Shown here: one piece after another, positions 20,582 to 29,940 of the stretch
Numbering within the stretch: the first letter of the stretch is position 1
How the letters are laid out: each line of letters opens with the position of its first letter
Source: Komagataella phaffii GS115
Lineage: Eukaryota > Ascomycota > Pichiomycetes > Pichiales > Pichiaceae
DNA: 64,000 nucleotides
Assembly: GCF_000027005.1 (NCBI RefSeq)
Contig: NC_012964.1
Span: 1,240,001-1,304,000 of the forward strand
Reading direction: 5' to 3'
Notes under the pieces: generated by a model
The model's input: only the letters and a program-made list of their open reading frames with translations
Told to the model about the DNA's origin: nothing
Database searches by the model: none
Program-made: the position numbers and the translations under genes

Positions 20582-21003
20582 ATGTCATTTGAGCCCAAAG
20601 AACCCGTTCAACTTCAACCTCCTAGTGATCAACCAATCACATTAGAGGAGCTATATCAATGTGATGGTAAGCATTTGGTCTTTAGCCCTAGTATCCGTTC
20701 CCAACTAATCAATAAGGTGTTAAATCTCCATACATCTACGTAGCAATCAAAGGCACCGTTTTTGATGTTACACACAACTCCAAGGCCTACGGAGTAGGTC
20801 AGGGCTATCATGCATTGGTCGGAAGAGATGCTAGTAAAGCACTTGGAAAGTCAAGTCTGAAACCTGAAGATTTGAATCCGGCAGAATGTTGGGATTATAG
20901 CGATCTAAACGAGAAGCAATTACAAACTTTAGAGAACTGGTTTACGTTTTTCTCGAAACGTTACAACATTGTTGGGAAAGTAGTTGGGCTTCCAGGTCGA
21001 TAG
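20582..21003 (+). CDS. MAPR-family cytochrome b5-like haem-binding protein, spliced
   Basis: Two exons, 20582-20666 and 20717-21003, giving 123 residues. Splicing joins LEELYQCDG to VKSPYIYVAIKGTVFDVT, restoring a continuous cytochrome b5-like fold. The motif YGVGQGYHALVGRDASKALG is the membrane-associated progesterone receptor (MAPR/Dap1/PGRMC1) signature, in which a tyrosine serves as the haem ligand. Dap1 relatives support sterol synthesis through P450 enzymes. Unlike Dap1 and PGRMC1, no N-terminal membrane helix is seen, so it may be a soluble relative rather than the Dap1 orthologue. Confidence 0.85.
20667..20716 (+). other. Intron in the MAPR-family gene
   Basis: 50-nt phase-1 intron with donor GTAAGC, branch-like AACTAATC and acceptor AATAAG. 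Removing it links the only upstream ATG to the b5 fold in frame. The acceptor AAG and the short branch-to-acceptor distance (about 8 nt) are less usual than the TRP5 intron. Confidence 0.8.
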
Positions 21004-21529
21004 TGTTGCCGTTGCAAAGATTCCCAAAAGAAACTTACTCAGTTGTGGTAGATCCGTTAGCCTCTTCGTGATTATATAAGCAGGGTTACTTTCTCCCCTT
21101 TTGGTGTGCGAAACTCCACTGATTCCTGACCTCTGTAAAGATTAATGAATACTCTCCTGTACCGTTACAACAATTAAATCAATTGTCATAACAATCAACG
21201 TAAGCATTCAAGGGCCACTTCTTTTAGCTTCAGGTAAAGTTGTCTCGACCGTGGGCGTTTATAATTTCTATTATATAACATTTTCGCAAACATTCGAAGC
21301 GCAGATATGTACATATTTCATACATATCCCGACAGGCGAAATACATAAATAGGACATCCTTACACCATACGTTTTGTTAGGAAGTATCCAGAGCAAAAGA
21401 ATCCCATTTCTTTTTGAAGCACTCTCTCTGGGTGATTTGAAAAGGGCCAAAACAAATCGTTAATTGTCGTGGGTATCTTTACAGTGGTAGTCTGGTTTAA
21501 TTTTCAATTCGTTCATTAAGAATCTCAAC
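21004..21529. promoter_or_regulatory. Upstream region of the scaffold-like gene
   Basis: 526 bp between two + strand genes. A TATA-like TTATATAAG lies near 21074, and an AT-rich stretch with repeated ACATAT words lies at about 21305-21330. No coding frame or RNA gene was recognised. Confidence 0.4.
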
Positions 21530-24500
21530 ATGGATGCTGCTATGTCAACAACCAATAGAAGGCCTCTTTCTCAAGCAGAAGGGGCGTCCACTATTAACCA
21601 CAGCATTCCACTACCTGCCCAGAGCTCTCGGACTAGAACCTTAGAACAAAGAGCTTTCATAGACGTCAGGGAGACTCCATCGCAGGGCTATCCACCTCAT
21701 TCGAATTCGTTCCACACTATGTCTATGGTAGCTTCTCCTTACTATGACGGCAGCCTAAGACAACCTTATGTGGAGCCTTCTACCCGGACCGGCTCTATGA
21801 CCAGCACTGCTTCCAGATTGTTCCGAAGAGGGCACAAAACTTCAAAATTTGACGTCGAAACGGAGAAGGAAGGTGAAGTATATGTTGATTCGAACGACAG
21901 TGTTACGTTTGACGACCTCCAGTATCTCAGGGATCGAGGACGGTATGGAACAGATGGTTCTGCCCAACTTGACACGACCCCTTTGATTCCAACGTTGTCG
22001 CTGCGACCCAAAGGCCCAGGAGGTGAACAGAACAATACACAATATAGGAAACAACTGACTGCTCACAGAAAAATGGCAATGTATCAGGCTTCCAAAGATC
22101 CTCTTTTGCAGAACAGGGCAATGAGTTTGCAACCGCAAGGTATGAACCCTCAAAATCAAGTTTATTCACAGACACCTGTTGGTTATCCTGCTCCTGGTTC
22201 TTTTAACGGTTCTAACTTAACAGACTCTAGGGGTATATCGTTTCAAGGACCAGAACCTCGATCAATGTCTTTTCAAACTGGTCCCTATCAACAAGATCCC
22301 CGCTACGTGTCGCACCAGTCAAGCTCGTATCAGCAAGACCCTAGGTCTATGTCGTTTCAAGGAGGTTCCTACCAGCAAGATCCCAGATCAATGTCGTTTC
22401 AAGGAAGTCCCTACCAACAAGATCCCCGGTCTATGTCTTTCCAAGGAGGTTCTTACCAACAGGATCCTCGTTCGATGTCGTTCAAGGGACCTGCTGGTGA
22501 TCCAAGAATGGCTTCTTTCAGCGGGGCTCATCCTTCGAGGCCAATATATGGGCGCCCACCACAATCACAGCAGCTTCCTCCTAGAGCATATTCGTTAGTG
22601 AACGGAGGACCCTCAAATATGCGACCAAGGCCTCCTTTTAATAGCTCAGATAGACTTTCAAATTCAAGTTCGGACAGAATATCAAAAACCCAAGGACAGC
22701 CGTCACAGAATTCTGTGGAGCCCTCTACCCTGTCTACCGAAACTGCACCTCCGCCAAGGCTTCGAAAACTCAATGCTTATGACTTTGATGAAGAAGATGA
22801 TGACAATGATGACAATGATGACAACGAAGACAACAATCAAGAGGAAAATGAGGATGGAGAGAGAGAAAACGACATAGAGGAGAGGGCAGGAGAAGCAGAA
22901 GATGATCTAAACGAGAAACATAATGAAGAACAAGACAGTTTACCATACGAAGAAAAAGATGCTGAGACCAAGAACGAACAACCTGATAATGTATTTGATT
23001 ACAGGCCCTCTTCTTCTGTGATAGATTCATCTTCCTCCAATAAGAGGTCTTCTCTTGCCGGTGCACCAATAAATCATACGCACCTACGAACAGTACCCCT
23101 CAACACTTCTACCGAGCAAAATCTCCCGATATCGAATGTGAATCGTATTTCAAGAGAAAATCCGGGAAGATCCCAAAATAATGGATTTGTTCTTTCTGGA
23201 AACTCGTTGATTAGTTCTTTAGACACATCACCAGACAGAAGTAAACAAGTCAACACGACGAATACACGCAATAGCCAACAACTATATCATATGGCACAGC
23301 ACAACCAAACAAACGATACAAATATGACATATTTTACCGCTTCCGAATTCACTTCCCCCGTGTATCGCAAATCTGTTGTGAAAGAGGCGGACAGTACTAT
23401 CGATGTTACATCTGCGGGAACTAATACTGAAGGTAACGACTCAACCGTGCTGCCAGAAACACCTACAAAACTGAATGCTAACAAAGCAGATTTGTTTTCA
23501 TTAAGAGCAGACACAACGGAGAATTCGGTTCCTAGAAGACGAGTACCACCCCCCTCTTCAGTATCACCGACCCAGAAAAATGAAAGAAGAAAATCCATTT
23601 CTTCATCTAATTCAGCCTCAGGTCACCCCAAAGGTAAGGCTTTATTTTCCAAATTAGGATTCAAGAATAAAAAAGAATCAAATTCTCCAAAATTCTTTTC
23701 TAGATTCAGGTTTAACAGAAGGTCTTCAAAAGATAGTGATACCAGGTTTAATAATGATGATATATTTGTTGACGATCCATCGTATGTTGGATCGGGTCAA
23801 GGAAAACCTGCTGTGCCTAACAACAATGTTGGCGATTTCCAGCAACCAAGGCAATTTGAAAGTGATGATAGGTCGTTGAATCCTTCCCATGTCTCTCAAA
23901 GCACCAATTCTCCTTCTTTCATTCAAGCCAAAGAAGACGTACTGAAAACATACAATGCACCAGTCGTTGAAAATGAAGTACGCTTTGGGAATGAACATAA
24001 ATTCAACGTTTTTGAACCACTGGCTGATACAAAGACAAGTGAAAGTGATTTTAACGAACAGATATCAGATCATAAAAATGAGCTATCTCCGGTCACCACA
24101 AATTCTTCTCCTACTGTTAATGCCAAGGATCCGCTCAAAGAAACTCTTAGCCACCTTAGTGTTAATGAACTTTCTAAGTATGAGTTCACCTCTAGTCAAG
24201 TTGGAATGATTCATGCAAACAGTGACCTTCTAGATGAGTTGCAAATCGTATCTAAGGAGCTGGCTGAATCCATTAATCGAGAGTATGGCTTGCCATTGGA
24301 TGCAACTGAAGCTAGGGTTATTGAGCAATCCAAGTATATTGCCGATCTATCCAAGAAGCTCAACGTGGAGAGAAAGAAAAGATTCATTGCAGAAGAGCAA
24401 GTTTTGGCTTGGGAAAAGGGATCAAATCCTTCAGCTCTTGGTTTGTCTTACAAGAATCAAGAGCACACCAATACAATTGTTGAGAAAGATCAGTTGATTG

Positions 24501-24751
24501 AGAAGTACAAAACAAAATTAGATGAGTATGAAGCGGATCTCGCTAGATCCCGTGAAAAGATTAAATCATTGAAAGAGAAGAATGATGAATACGCTACAGT
24601 CATCATTCCTGAATTGGAAAACAAAATTCAAGTCAATGAGCGACAAAATTATGATGATGCTTTGCAAAGAGATCTAGAGAGGTTGAAACTCGAGAATGAC
24701 TACTTGAAGGAAACAATGGATAAGCTCACCACCAGAAAGGTTTTCACATAG
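21530..24751 (+). CDS. Large disordered protein with C-terminal coiled coil, possible polarity scaffold
   Basis: 1073 residues. The protein is mostly low-complexity (Ser, Asn, Gln, Pro). An N-terminal segment looks conserved: TASRLFRRGHKTSKFD followed by VTFDDLQYLRDRGRYG. Residues 252-321 are five tandem 14-residue units of the type SYQQDPRSMSFQGG. An Asp/Asn/Glu-rich run lies at about 421-445, a basic patch KALFSKLGFKNKKES near 703-717, and a heptad-like helix at about 905-1065 (LSKKLNVERKKRF, KLDEYEADLARSREKIKSL). I recall a similar RDRGRYG element in fungal septin/polarity scaffolds such as Epo1 (YMR124W), but this is weak. It ends 12 bp from the convergent neighbour. Confidence 0.75.
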   Translation: MDAAMSTTNRRPLSQAEGASTINHSIPLPAQSSRTRTLEQRAFIDVRETPSQGYPPHSNSFHTMSMVASPYYDGSLRQPYVEPSTRTGSMTSTASRLFRRGHKTSKFDVETEKEGEVYVDSNDSVTFDDLQYLRDRGRYGTDGSAQLDTTPLIPTLSLRPKGPGGEQNNTQYRKQLTAHRKMAMYQASKDPLLQNRAMSLQPQGMNPQNQVYSQTPVGYPAPGSFNGSNLTDSRGISFQGPEPRSMSFQTGPYQQDPRYVSHQSSSYQQDPRSMSFQGGSYQQDPRSMSFQGSPYQQDPRSMSFQGGSYQQDPRSMSFKGPAGDPRMASFSGAHPSRPIYGRPPQSQQLPPRAYSLVNGGPSNMRPRPPFNSSDRLSNSSSDRISKTQGQPSQNSVEPSTLSTETAPPPRLRKLNAYDFDEEDDDNDDNDDNEDNNQEENEDGERENDIEERAGEAEDDLNEKHNEEQDSLPYEEKDAETKNEQPDNVFDYRPSSSVIDSSSSNKRSSLAGAPINHTHLRTVPLNTSTEQNLPISNVNRISRENPGRSQNNGFVLSGNSLISSLDTSPDRSKQVNTTNTRNSQQLYHMAQHNQTNDTNMTYFTASEFTSPVYRKSVVKEADSTIDVTSAGTNTEGNDSTVLPETPTKLNANKADLFSLRADTTENSVPRRRVPPPSSVSPTQKNERRKSISSSNSASGHPKGKALFSKLGFKNKKESNSPKFFSRFRFNRRSSKDSDTRFNNDDIFVDDPSYVGSGQGKPAVPNNNVGDFQQPRQFESDDRSLNPSHVSQSTNSPSFIQAKEDVLKTYNAPVVENEVRFGNEHKFNVFEPLADTKTSESDFNEQISDHKNELSPVTTNSSPTVNAKDPLKETLSHLSVNELSKYEFTSSQVGMIHANSDLLDELQIVSKELAESINREYGLPLDATEARVIEQSKYIADLSKKLNVERKKRFIAEEQVLAWEKGSNPSALGLSYKNQEHTNTIVEKDQLIEKYKTKLDEYEADLARSREKIKSLKEKNDEYATVIIPELENKIQVNERQNYDDALQRDLERLKLENDYLKETMDKLTTRKVFT
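22283..22492 (+). repeat. Five tandem 42-bp coding repeats
   Basis: Five in-frame 42-bp units encode (P/S)YQQDPR followed by SMSFQGG or a variant. Units 2-5 are near identical at the protein level and differ at many third positions; unit 1 is degenerate (YVSHQSS). Synonymous differences between units point to an old array under protein-level selection rather than a fresh duplication. Confidence 0.9.
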
Positions 24752-24763
24752 TAGTCTTCATTT

Positions 24764-26260
24764 TTATATAGCATGACCTAAGTCCCTTAGCCTCCTTAAA
24801 CTCTCTGTAACAGACTTTGTTTCTTTCCAGTCATCGTACTTGGTGTTGGGGGATATGGACATGATATCATTCATGGAGGTTCCACTAATAACCATATCTT
24901 CCGTTTCTCTTGTCAAATTGTCAGATAGATCTGCCACAACATCGTCACCATCATCGTCTTGAACGTTGTAGTGAGTTATCGAGTCCATCATTCGCAAAAT
25001 GGTCCTGTAACCAAGTTCTGCAGTGGAGCTTGAATTCGATATTATGGAACACCACGTATGATGATCGTTGATAAGATCAACATCTGATTCATTCTCGTCA
25101 TAGATGGAATCAGTATAGTCGGAGATATATGGCACTGGTGTCAGCACTTTTGAAGGAGTTAAGTTCAGTTCATCTTCCAACTTACCGGGCTGAAAGTGAG
25201 AGTCACGGCTGCGAAGTAATTGTTCATCAAAAGAACCCAGCAAAATTCTTCGAAAGCATTGATTGCATCTCAGTAAGCAGACGGTTCTATTTTGAAACCT
25301 TTGCTTAGATAGTTCCCAACTAAAAAGAGACACTATTATAGATTTTATATCATCGTAACCCGATGTGTTGGTCAATTTGTTGTTAAACCGCTGAGTTTTA
25401 TTCCAACTCACTAATATCTTCAAGTCTTTATTATTTAGCCCATGAATGAAACTTTTATTACTCCAAAACTTTTTGTTATCTCTCAGTACGTTTACATTTT
25501 TGACAAGTCTGCCTAGGAAGTATCCAATATCGTTCATAGAAATGTGGTAGTCAGATAAACTGGAGTGCTTCACGGTCCACGGACAATACTTTTTATGAGA
25601 TCCATTTTCAAGAACAGTCTTGCACATCATACTCAGGTATCGATCCACCAAAGACTGTCTTAAAATCATGAACTTTTCGTAATCAGTATCTTCCTCTTCA
25701 TCAAACTGAAAAATGAGATTCCCATATCCAATTGAAGTTCCAACATCTTCACTGAATTCATTGTCCACCGAAGAGTGAAACTCATTCAATTGAATGCTTA
25801 ATCTATGATGGCATGAAACGCATTCCAGCATATTTTTATCCCCAGTTCGGCATCTCCAGCCATATAAACCGCATTTGAGGGGAGTCAATGTAGAATCCTC
25901 AACTGTCCAATTCAATATTCCATATGTTTCTATTCGTGATAAAAGCTTTTCTCGTGAATGTGGATTGTAAGTGCTGTTTATTGCAACTCTTTTTCTCTTG
26001 GAATTTGTTAAATGCTGGCTTGGAGAGGTCGGTGAGATATTGAGAGGTCGCTTTGAACCTTCGTTCAGCTTGACCTCCGACTCTGATTCAGATAAGGACT
26101 GTGTTCCTATCGACGACAGTTGACAGAGTATATTGCTGAGGGATGACCTAGATTTGTCATCCATCGTTAGTTTGCTAGTGGTGAAAAGATCAGTCTCATT
26201 AAAACTACTATGCACTACTGATGGGATAATGTTAGATCGCGACATGATACATCCATGCAT
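24764..26260 (-). CDS. C3HC zinc-finger protein, NIPA/Rsm1/Pml39-like
   Basis: About 498 residues from the chosen ATG. The zinc finger reads LKCGLYGWRC, then LECVSCHHRLSIQL, and later KKYCPWTVKHSS, the layout of the C3HC/NIPA (ZC3HC1) domain. The second half resembles the Rsm1-like repeat (SWELSKQRF, LLRCNQCFRRILLG). The C-terminus is acidic. Yeast Pml39 and S. pombe Rsm1 belong to this family and act at nuclear pore baskets in mRNA retention or export; orthology is inferred. The open frame runs upstream into the CDC4 3' end without an early ATG, so the start is uncertain: 26305, 26260, 26245 or 26164 are possible. Confidence 0.75.
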   Translation of the reverse strand: MHGCIMSRSNIIPSVVHSSFNETDLFTTSKLTMDDKSRSSLSNILCQLSSIGTQSLSESESEVKLNEGSKRPLNISPTSPSQHLTNSKRKRVAINSTYNPHSREKLLSRIETYGILNWTVEDSTLTPLKCGLYGWRCRTGDKNMLECVSCHHRLSIQLNEFHSSVDNEFSEDVGTSIGYGNLIFQFDEEEDTDYEKFMILRQSLVDRYLSMMCKTVLENGSHKKYCPWTVKHSSLSDYHISMNDIGYFLGRLVKNVNVLRDNKKFWSNKSFIHGLNNKDLKILVSWNKTQRFNNKLTNTSGYDDIKSIIVSLFSWELSKQRFQNRTVCLLRCNQCFRRILLGSFDEQLLRSRDSHFQPGKLEDELNLTPSKVLTPVPYISDYTDSIYDENESDVDLINDHHTWCSIISNSSSTAELGYRTILRMMDSITHYNVQDDDGDDVVADLSDNLTRETEDMVISGTSMNDIMSISPNTKYDDWKETKSVTESLRRLRDLGHAI

Positions 26261-26333
26261 ATTGGATTCATTAATACATGAGGTATACGCGGTATATGTA
26301 TACATATATAGAAGTCTGCTGTATATGTGTTGA

Positions 26334-28724
26334 CTACAAGTTCTCCCCAAAATCCAGAATCTCAATGAAACTTTCCTTAGTGTCAGTTTCCATATCTTTT
26401 CGTTGAACAGCTGCAACACATCTCCTTCTGTTGAAGCGAACTTGCCAGACCCCTCCAGTTACATCAGTTAGAAGCTCTCTAACAAAATTACCGGATTCAG
26501 TATTCCAGACTTTCAACATTCTTTCTGCTCCACTAAGTATCATTCTATCGTTGTGCTGAAAGCAAGTTATTGCACCAATATGACCCTCAAGTTGACCTCG
26601 AGCCTCTCCAGTTTCGGGGTCCCAAATACGCAAAGTAGTATCTGCTGCTGCCGATACTAGGGCGTTATCTGATAGACCAAGCAATCCCACTAAAGCGGTG
26701 TGTTCATTCATGGTCTTAAGACATTCTCCTGTCTCCAGGTCCCAAATTTTTATCGAAAAGTCAACTGAGCCGGAAATACACCTGTTCCTTTTGCTATCCA
26801 ATACCACGCTGTATACACGGCCAGTGTGTCCCTTCAAAATCTTAGTACATTCTCCTGTTCGTAGGTCCCAAACACGGGCAGTGTTGTCGTAAGAACCACT
26901 GATAACTATATTCCCCTGTCCAGTCACAGATCGGACAGATGCTATATGACCTCGTAAAACAGCCACAAGGAAAGGATTGGAATCCGAATCATCTGTGTCA
27001 AAAGTTTCGTAGTCATCAGCATCGATTGAGAAATCCTCAGTTTCTTCTAACGAGAAACTGGATTGAGGTAACTTCCACACACGTAAAGTATGGTCTCTGG
27101 AACCTGTGACGATTAAAGGCTCTGTGGGGAACACAATTGGTTCTCCTTTATCGTTTACTCCAACTTTTGTAGGCTCCAGAATTTCCAAACATCTTACAGT
27201 AGAAGTATGGCCTCTGAGAATATGCGTACAGGTTCCCCTTTTTATGTCCCATATGCGAACGGTCCTATCAGTAGAGCCGGTAACTAGAGTGTTACCGTAA
27301 TACTTCATAGCCCAAACACCACCTTCATGCCCCTTAAGGGTGGATCGAAGCTTCCCCGTGGGCGTATCATAAATATTGATTGTTTTGTCCTCAGCGGAAG
27401 TTATAATCTTGTCTTCATCAAACTGAAGACAAGTTATTATATACGGACCATGCGCGCTGACACTAATACGTCTGGGTTGAAATTCTGGACTGAACCATCT
27501 TTGATTCAAAGCCAATGATTTTCTGTAAATGTTGCGATACAATGTCACTATGATTGATTCCCTTGCGGAAACTAGCTCTGGAGGAGTTAGGTCCAAGTTC
27601 AGATTTTTCATTTCCTTAATCAGTTCAGCATTCAGCTCATCCTCGTCTTTAAAGAACCTGTCTTTGATGAGGAGCCTCTTCCATGTAATACTCGACCTGT
27701 TATTGATAAGCTGCGACCAGTTTCGGCATACAAATGACGCGTTTAGCAAGTCTCGATAGGAGAGGAACGAAAGTATTCTTGTAGATATCTCTAATGGAAG
27801 GTTGTTTAGCAAATCACGTTTCAATGACTTATTCATTATATGGTTCAATGAAGATAAGTTAGCACGATCCAACTTGGATAGTAATCTCCAAATCAGATCC
27901 TTCTCGATGGATTGGTCCTGAGATAAAAGTTTCACTAATTCATATGTCAGATTCGTCAACTTCCTTTTGGACGTTGGAAGACGAAATAAGATCTCCTTGG
28001 TAAGAAACGAGGATGAAATTAACTCTTCTTCTTCATTATTAAAGGAAGATTGGGAAGGCGATGCGCTCGGAGATGGTAAAGGCAAGTCCATCTCCAAGTA
28101 TGTGGTTTGTCCAACACCATTAGCACCGCTTAACGATGCAGTAGTTGCTGTAGTAGCAAGAGGATCGGAAGGAATGGACGTGATTTCAGTTGAATCGGTA
28201 TCCGTTGTGTTAGCCGAGTGAAATGAAGTAGCAATAATATTGTGGGGGTGGTTGTGGGTATTGTCCCCAACAACGCTTTCATTAGTGGAGGCGTAAACGG
28301 ATTCAGTCAACCTTCTCTTGTTTGGTGGAGATTTCTGTAACACAAGAGGATTTGTACAGTTATCTTGCGTGTTATCAGAGTCTATGACTTTTGATTCTCT
28401 TTCTAAGCTGAGTGAACTGAGTGGTTCTGTTGAGGCACCAGAGATATGGCCAACCGGAGTGCAGACCAAATCCATGTTGTCTCCAGTGGGGTGGGACTTA
28501 TCATCCTTGTTCTCTTCCATGATACGTTTTCGGTTTGTTTTCACACCATCTGATATGAGAATACGTCGAAGTTGGTGCATCATTTCCACAGACAGGGACT
28601 CGTCATCCTGGTCACCATCCACGGCCGTCTCGGAGAGATGGTTGGAAGGCAGTGCCGAATCCGTATGAGAGCTCATGAAAAAGCTCGGATCCGCACTTTT
28701 TAAAGGGTACTTTGGAGGTTGCAT
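26334..28724 (-). CDS. CDC4: F-box/WD40 substrate receptor of SCF ubiquitin ligase
   Basis: Recognises phosphorylated Sic1, Far1, Gcn4 and others for SCF ubiquitination, in the nucleus. 796 residues (yeast Cdc4 779). A disordered N-tail (1-240) is followed by a dimerisation-like helix (~242-300), the F-box LPLEISTRILSFLSYRDLLN (309-328) continuing to WKRLLIKD, and WD40 repeats from about 425 to the end (HEGGVWAMKYY, GSTDRTVRIWDIKRG, GSYDNTARVWDLRTGE). The propeller matches Cdc4 closely by recall (ILRGHTSTVRCLEI, VTGSRDHTLRVWKLP). It ends only 74 bp upstream of the next minus-strand gene. Confidence 0.95.
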   Translation of the reverse strand: MQPPKYPLKSADPSFFMSSHTDSALPSNHLSETAVDGDQDDESLSVEMMHQLRRILISDGVKTNRKRIMEENKDDKSHPTGDNMDLVCTPVGHISGASTEPLSSLSLERESKVIDSDNTQDNCTNPLVLQKSPPNKRRLTESVYASTNESVVGDNTHNHPHNIIATSFHSANTTDTDSTEITSIPSDPLATTATTASLSGANGVGQTTYLEMDLPLPSPSASPSQSSFNNEEEELISSSFLTKEILFRLPTSKRKLTNLTYELVKLLSQDQSIEKDLIWRLLSKLDRANLSSLNHIMNKSLKRDLLNNLPLEISTRILSFLSYRDLLNASFVCRNWSQLINNRSSITWKRLLIKDRFFKDEDELNAELIKEMKNLNLDLTPPELVSARESIIVTLYRNIYRKSLALNQRWFSPEFQPRRISVSAHGPYIITCLQFDEDKIITSAEDKTINIYDTPTGKLRSTLKGHEGGVWAMKYYGNTLVTGSTDRTVRIWDIKRGTCTHILRGHTSTVRCLEILEPTKVGVNDKGEPIVFPTEPLIVTGSRDHTLRVWKLPQSSFSLEETEDFSIDADDYETFDTDDSDSNPFLVAVLRGHIASVRSVTGQGNIVISGSYDNTARVWDLRTGECTKILKGHTGRVYSVVLDSKRNRCISGSVDFSIKIWDLETGECLKTMNEHTALVGLLGLSDNALVSAAADTTLRIWDPETGEARGQLEGHIGAITCFQHNDRMILSGAERMLKVWNTESGNFVRELLTDVTGGVWQVRFNRRRCVAAVQRKDMETDTKESFIEILDFGENL

Positions 28725-28894
28725 CCCGCTTCCTATATGGTATTTGTTGAAGTTGACCAGGAAACGAAAGTAGGTGAGTTTACGTTACAAATTAATAAGC
28801 TTAAGCGAAACATCGAGATTATGTAATCTCGGTATGAAAAAGTGAATAAAAACAATATGTCTATAGAATTTACGATTCAGTGGCTAATGCTGCT

Positions 28895-29494
28895 TCAAAA
28901 ATCACCACCTCCGAAATCACCACCTCCAAAGTCGCCTCCTCCATAATCGTTCTGCTGGGCAGCGGCCTCATTGACATCCTGATGATAATTATTGGCCATC
29001 ATGCCACCTACCATCATACCTCCCATTGTACCAAGAGCCATACCCCCAAGCATTGGGGCCATACCTCCCATACGGCCTTGTCTTTGCTGCTGCTGCGCTT
29101 GCATTGGCTGTGGAGGATATGGTTGACCGTACATAGGCTGCGGATAGTAGGGTTGGCCGTACATCGGTTGTTGAGGGTAAGGTTGTCCATACATTGGCTG
29201 TTGGGGGTAGAACTGCTCTTGCTGTGGAGCAAAATTGCCCTTATTGCTCCTATTCTGTCCAGAGCTTTTCTTACCGCTGTCTTTTGGGTTGGTACTGCTA
29301 TAGCTTGGTGGAGGTGGTGAACCACTTGGTGGAGTTGCTTCCTCTTCGAAGCGGGTTCCGACCGGCGGCTCCCATTGAGATTGTTTAGTTGCCAAATCGA
29401 CGTAAAACCACGTGCTGTACTTTTGGTCAAACACAGCTTTGTAGCCATCAGGAACTTTGGGGCGGTTGTTAGGATCATTTGCCGGATCAACCAT
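28895..29494 (-). CDS. WWM1: WW-domain protein Wwm1
   Basis: 199 residues. The N-terminal WW domain (about 12-44) reads VPDGYKAVFDQKYSTWFYVD then QSQWEPP. Yeast Wwm1 has VPSGWKAVFDDEYQTWYYVD, so the first signature Trp is Tyr here. A Pro/Tyr/Gln-rich middle repeats QPMYGQPYPQ several times; it is followed by a Gly/Met-rich hydrophobic patch (GGMALGTMGGMMVGGMM) and a C-terminal GGGDF triplet repeat. Wwm1 binds the metacaspase Mca1 in yeast. The start was moved from a non-ATG extension to the ATG of MVDPANDP, which aligns with the family. Confidence 0.88.
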   Translation of the reverse strand: MVDPANDPNNRPKVPDGYKAVFDQKYSTWFYVDLATKQSQWEPPVGTRFEEEATPPSGSPPPPSYSSTNPKDSGKKSSGQNRSNKGNFAPQQEQFYPQQPMYGQPYPQQPMYGQPYYPQPMYGQPYPPQPMQAQQQQRQGRMGGMAPMLGGMALGTMGGMMVGGMMANNYHQDVNEAAAQQNDYGGGDFGGGDFGGGDF

Positions 29495-29940
29495 GATTAG
29501 TTGCTGTAGGGAAGGAAACTTGGTGAGAGAGATCAAAAGCAGATTTGGAGGCTTTGCGTGCCCTTCCAATTTTATTATGTCATCCGATTTTGAGTAACCA
29601 GCGTTATATAAGTAATTGGTCCTTCACTAAAGTGACTCTGATTGGTAGACGGACTAAAAGTGGTAAAGACCAACGGTTTGGTAATAAATATATATAAGGA
29701 AATTGTGAAAGAAATGGTACTAGGATGATATAGAGTTTTGTTGCACTTCAGAGAGTATTACCTGAGTGGATTCTTTCTCGCTAAAATATAAACCATAACC
29801 ACATTATCAGTGAATGGCGCTACAACAATTACCAAATCGCCTAAAAAGTTACTATTTCATATCTAAACGTTGTATTATCATGTATATATTAAATATCGTA
29901 CTGTTTTCGTTACATTATCCTCATTATTTTCATTCTATCA
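29495..29940. promoter_or_regulatory. WWM1 upstream / X-Pro aminopeptidase downstream region
   Basis: 446 bp. Palindromic TTATATAA near 29604 could serve WWM1, and a + strand TATATATAAGG lies near 29687. The + strand TATA is followed by an ATG frame at 29814 that runs antisense into the aminopeptidase 3' end; its composition is not protein-like, so it is not annotated. Confidence 0.4.
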
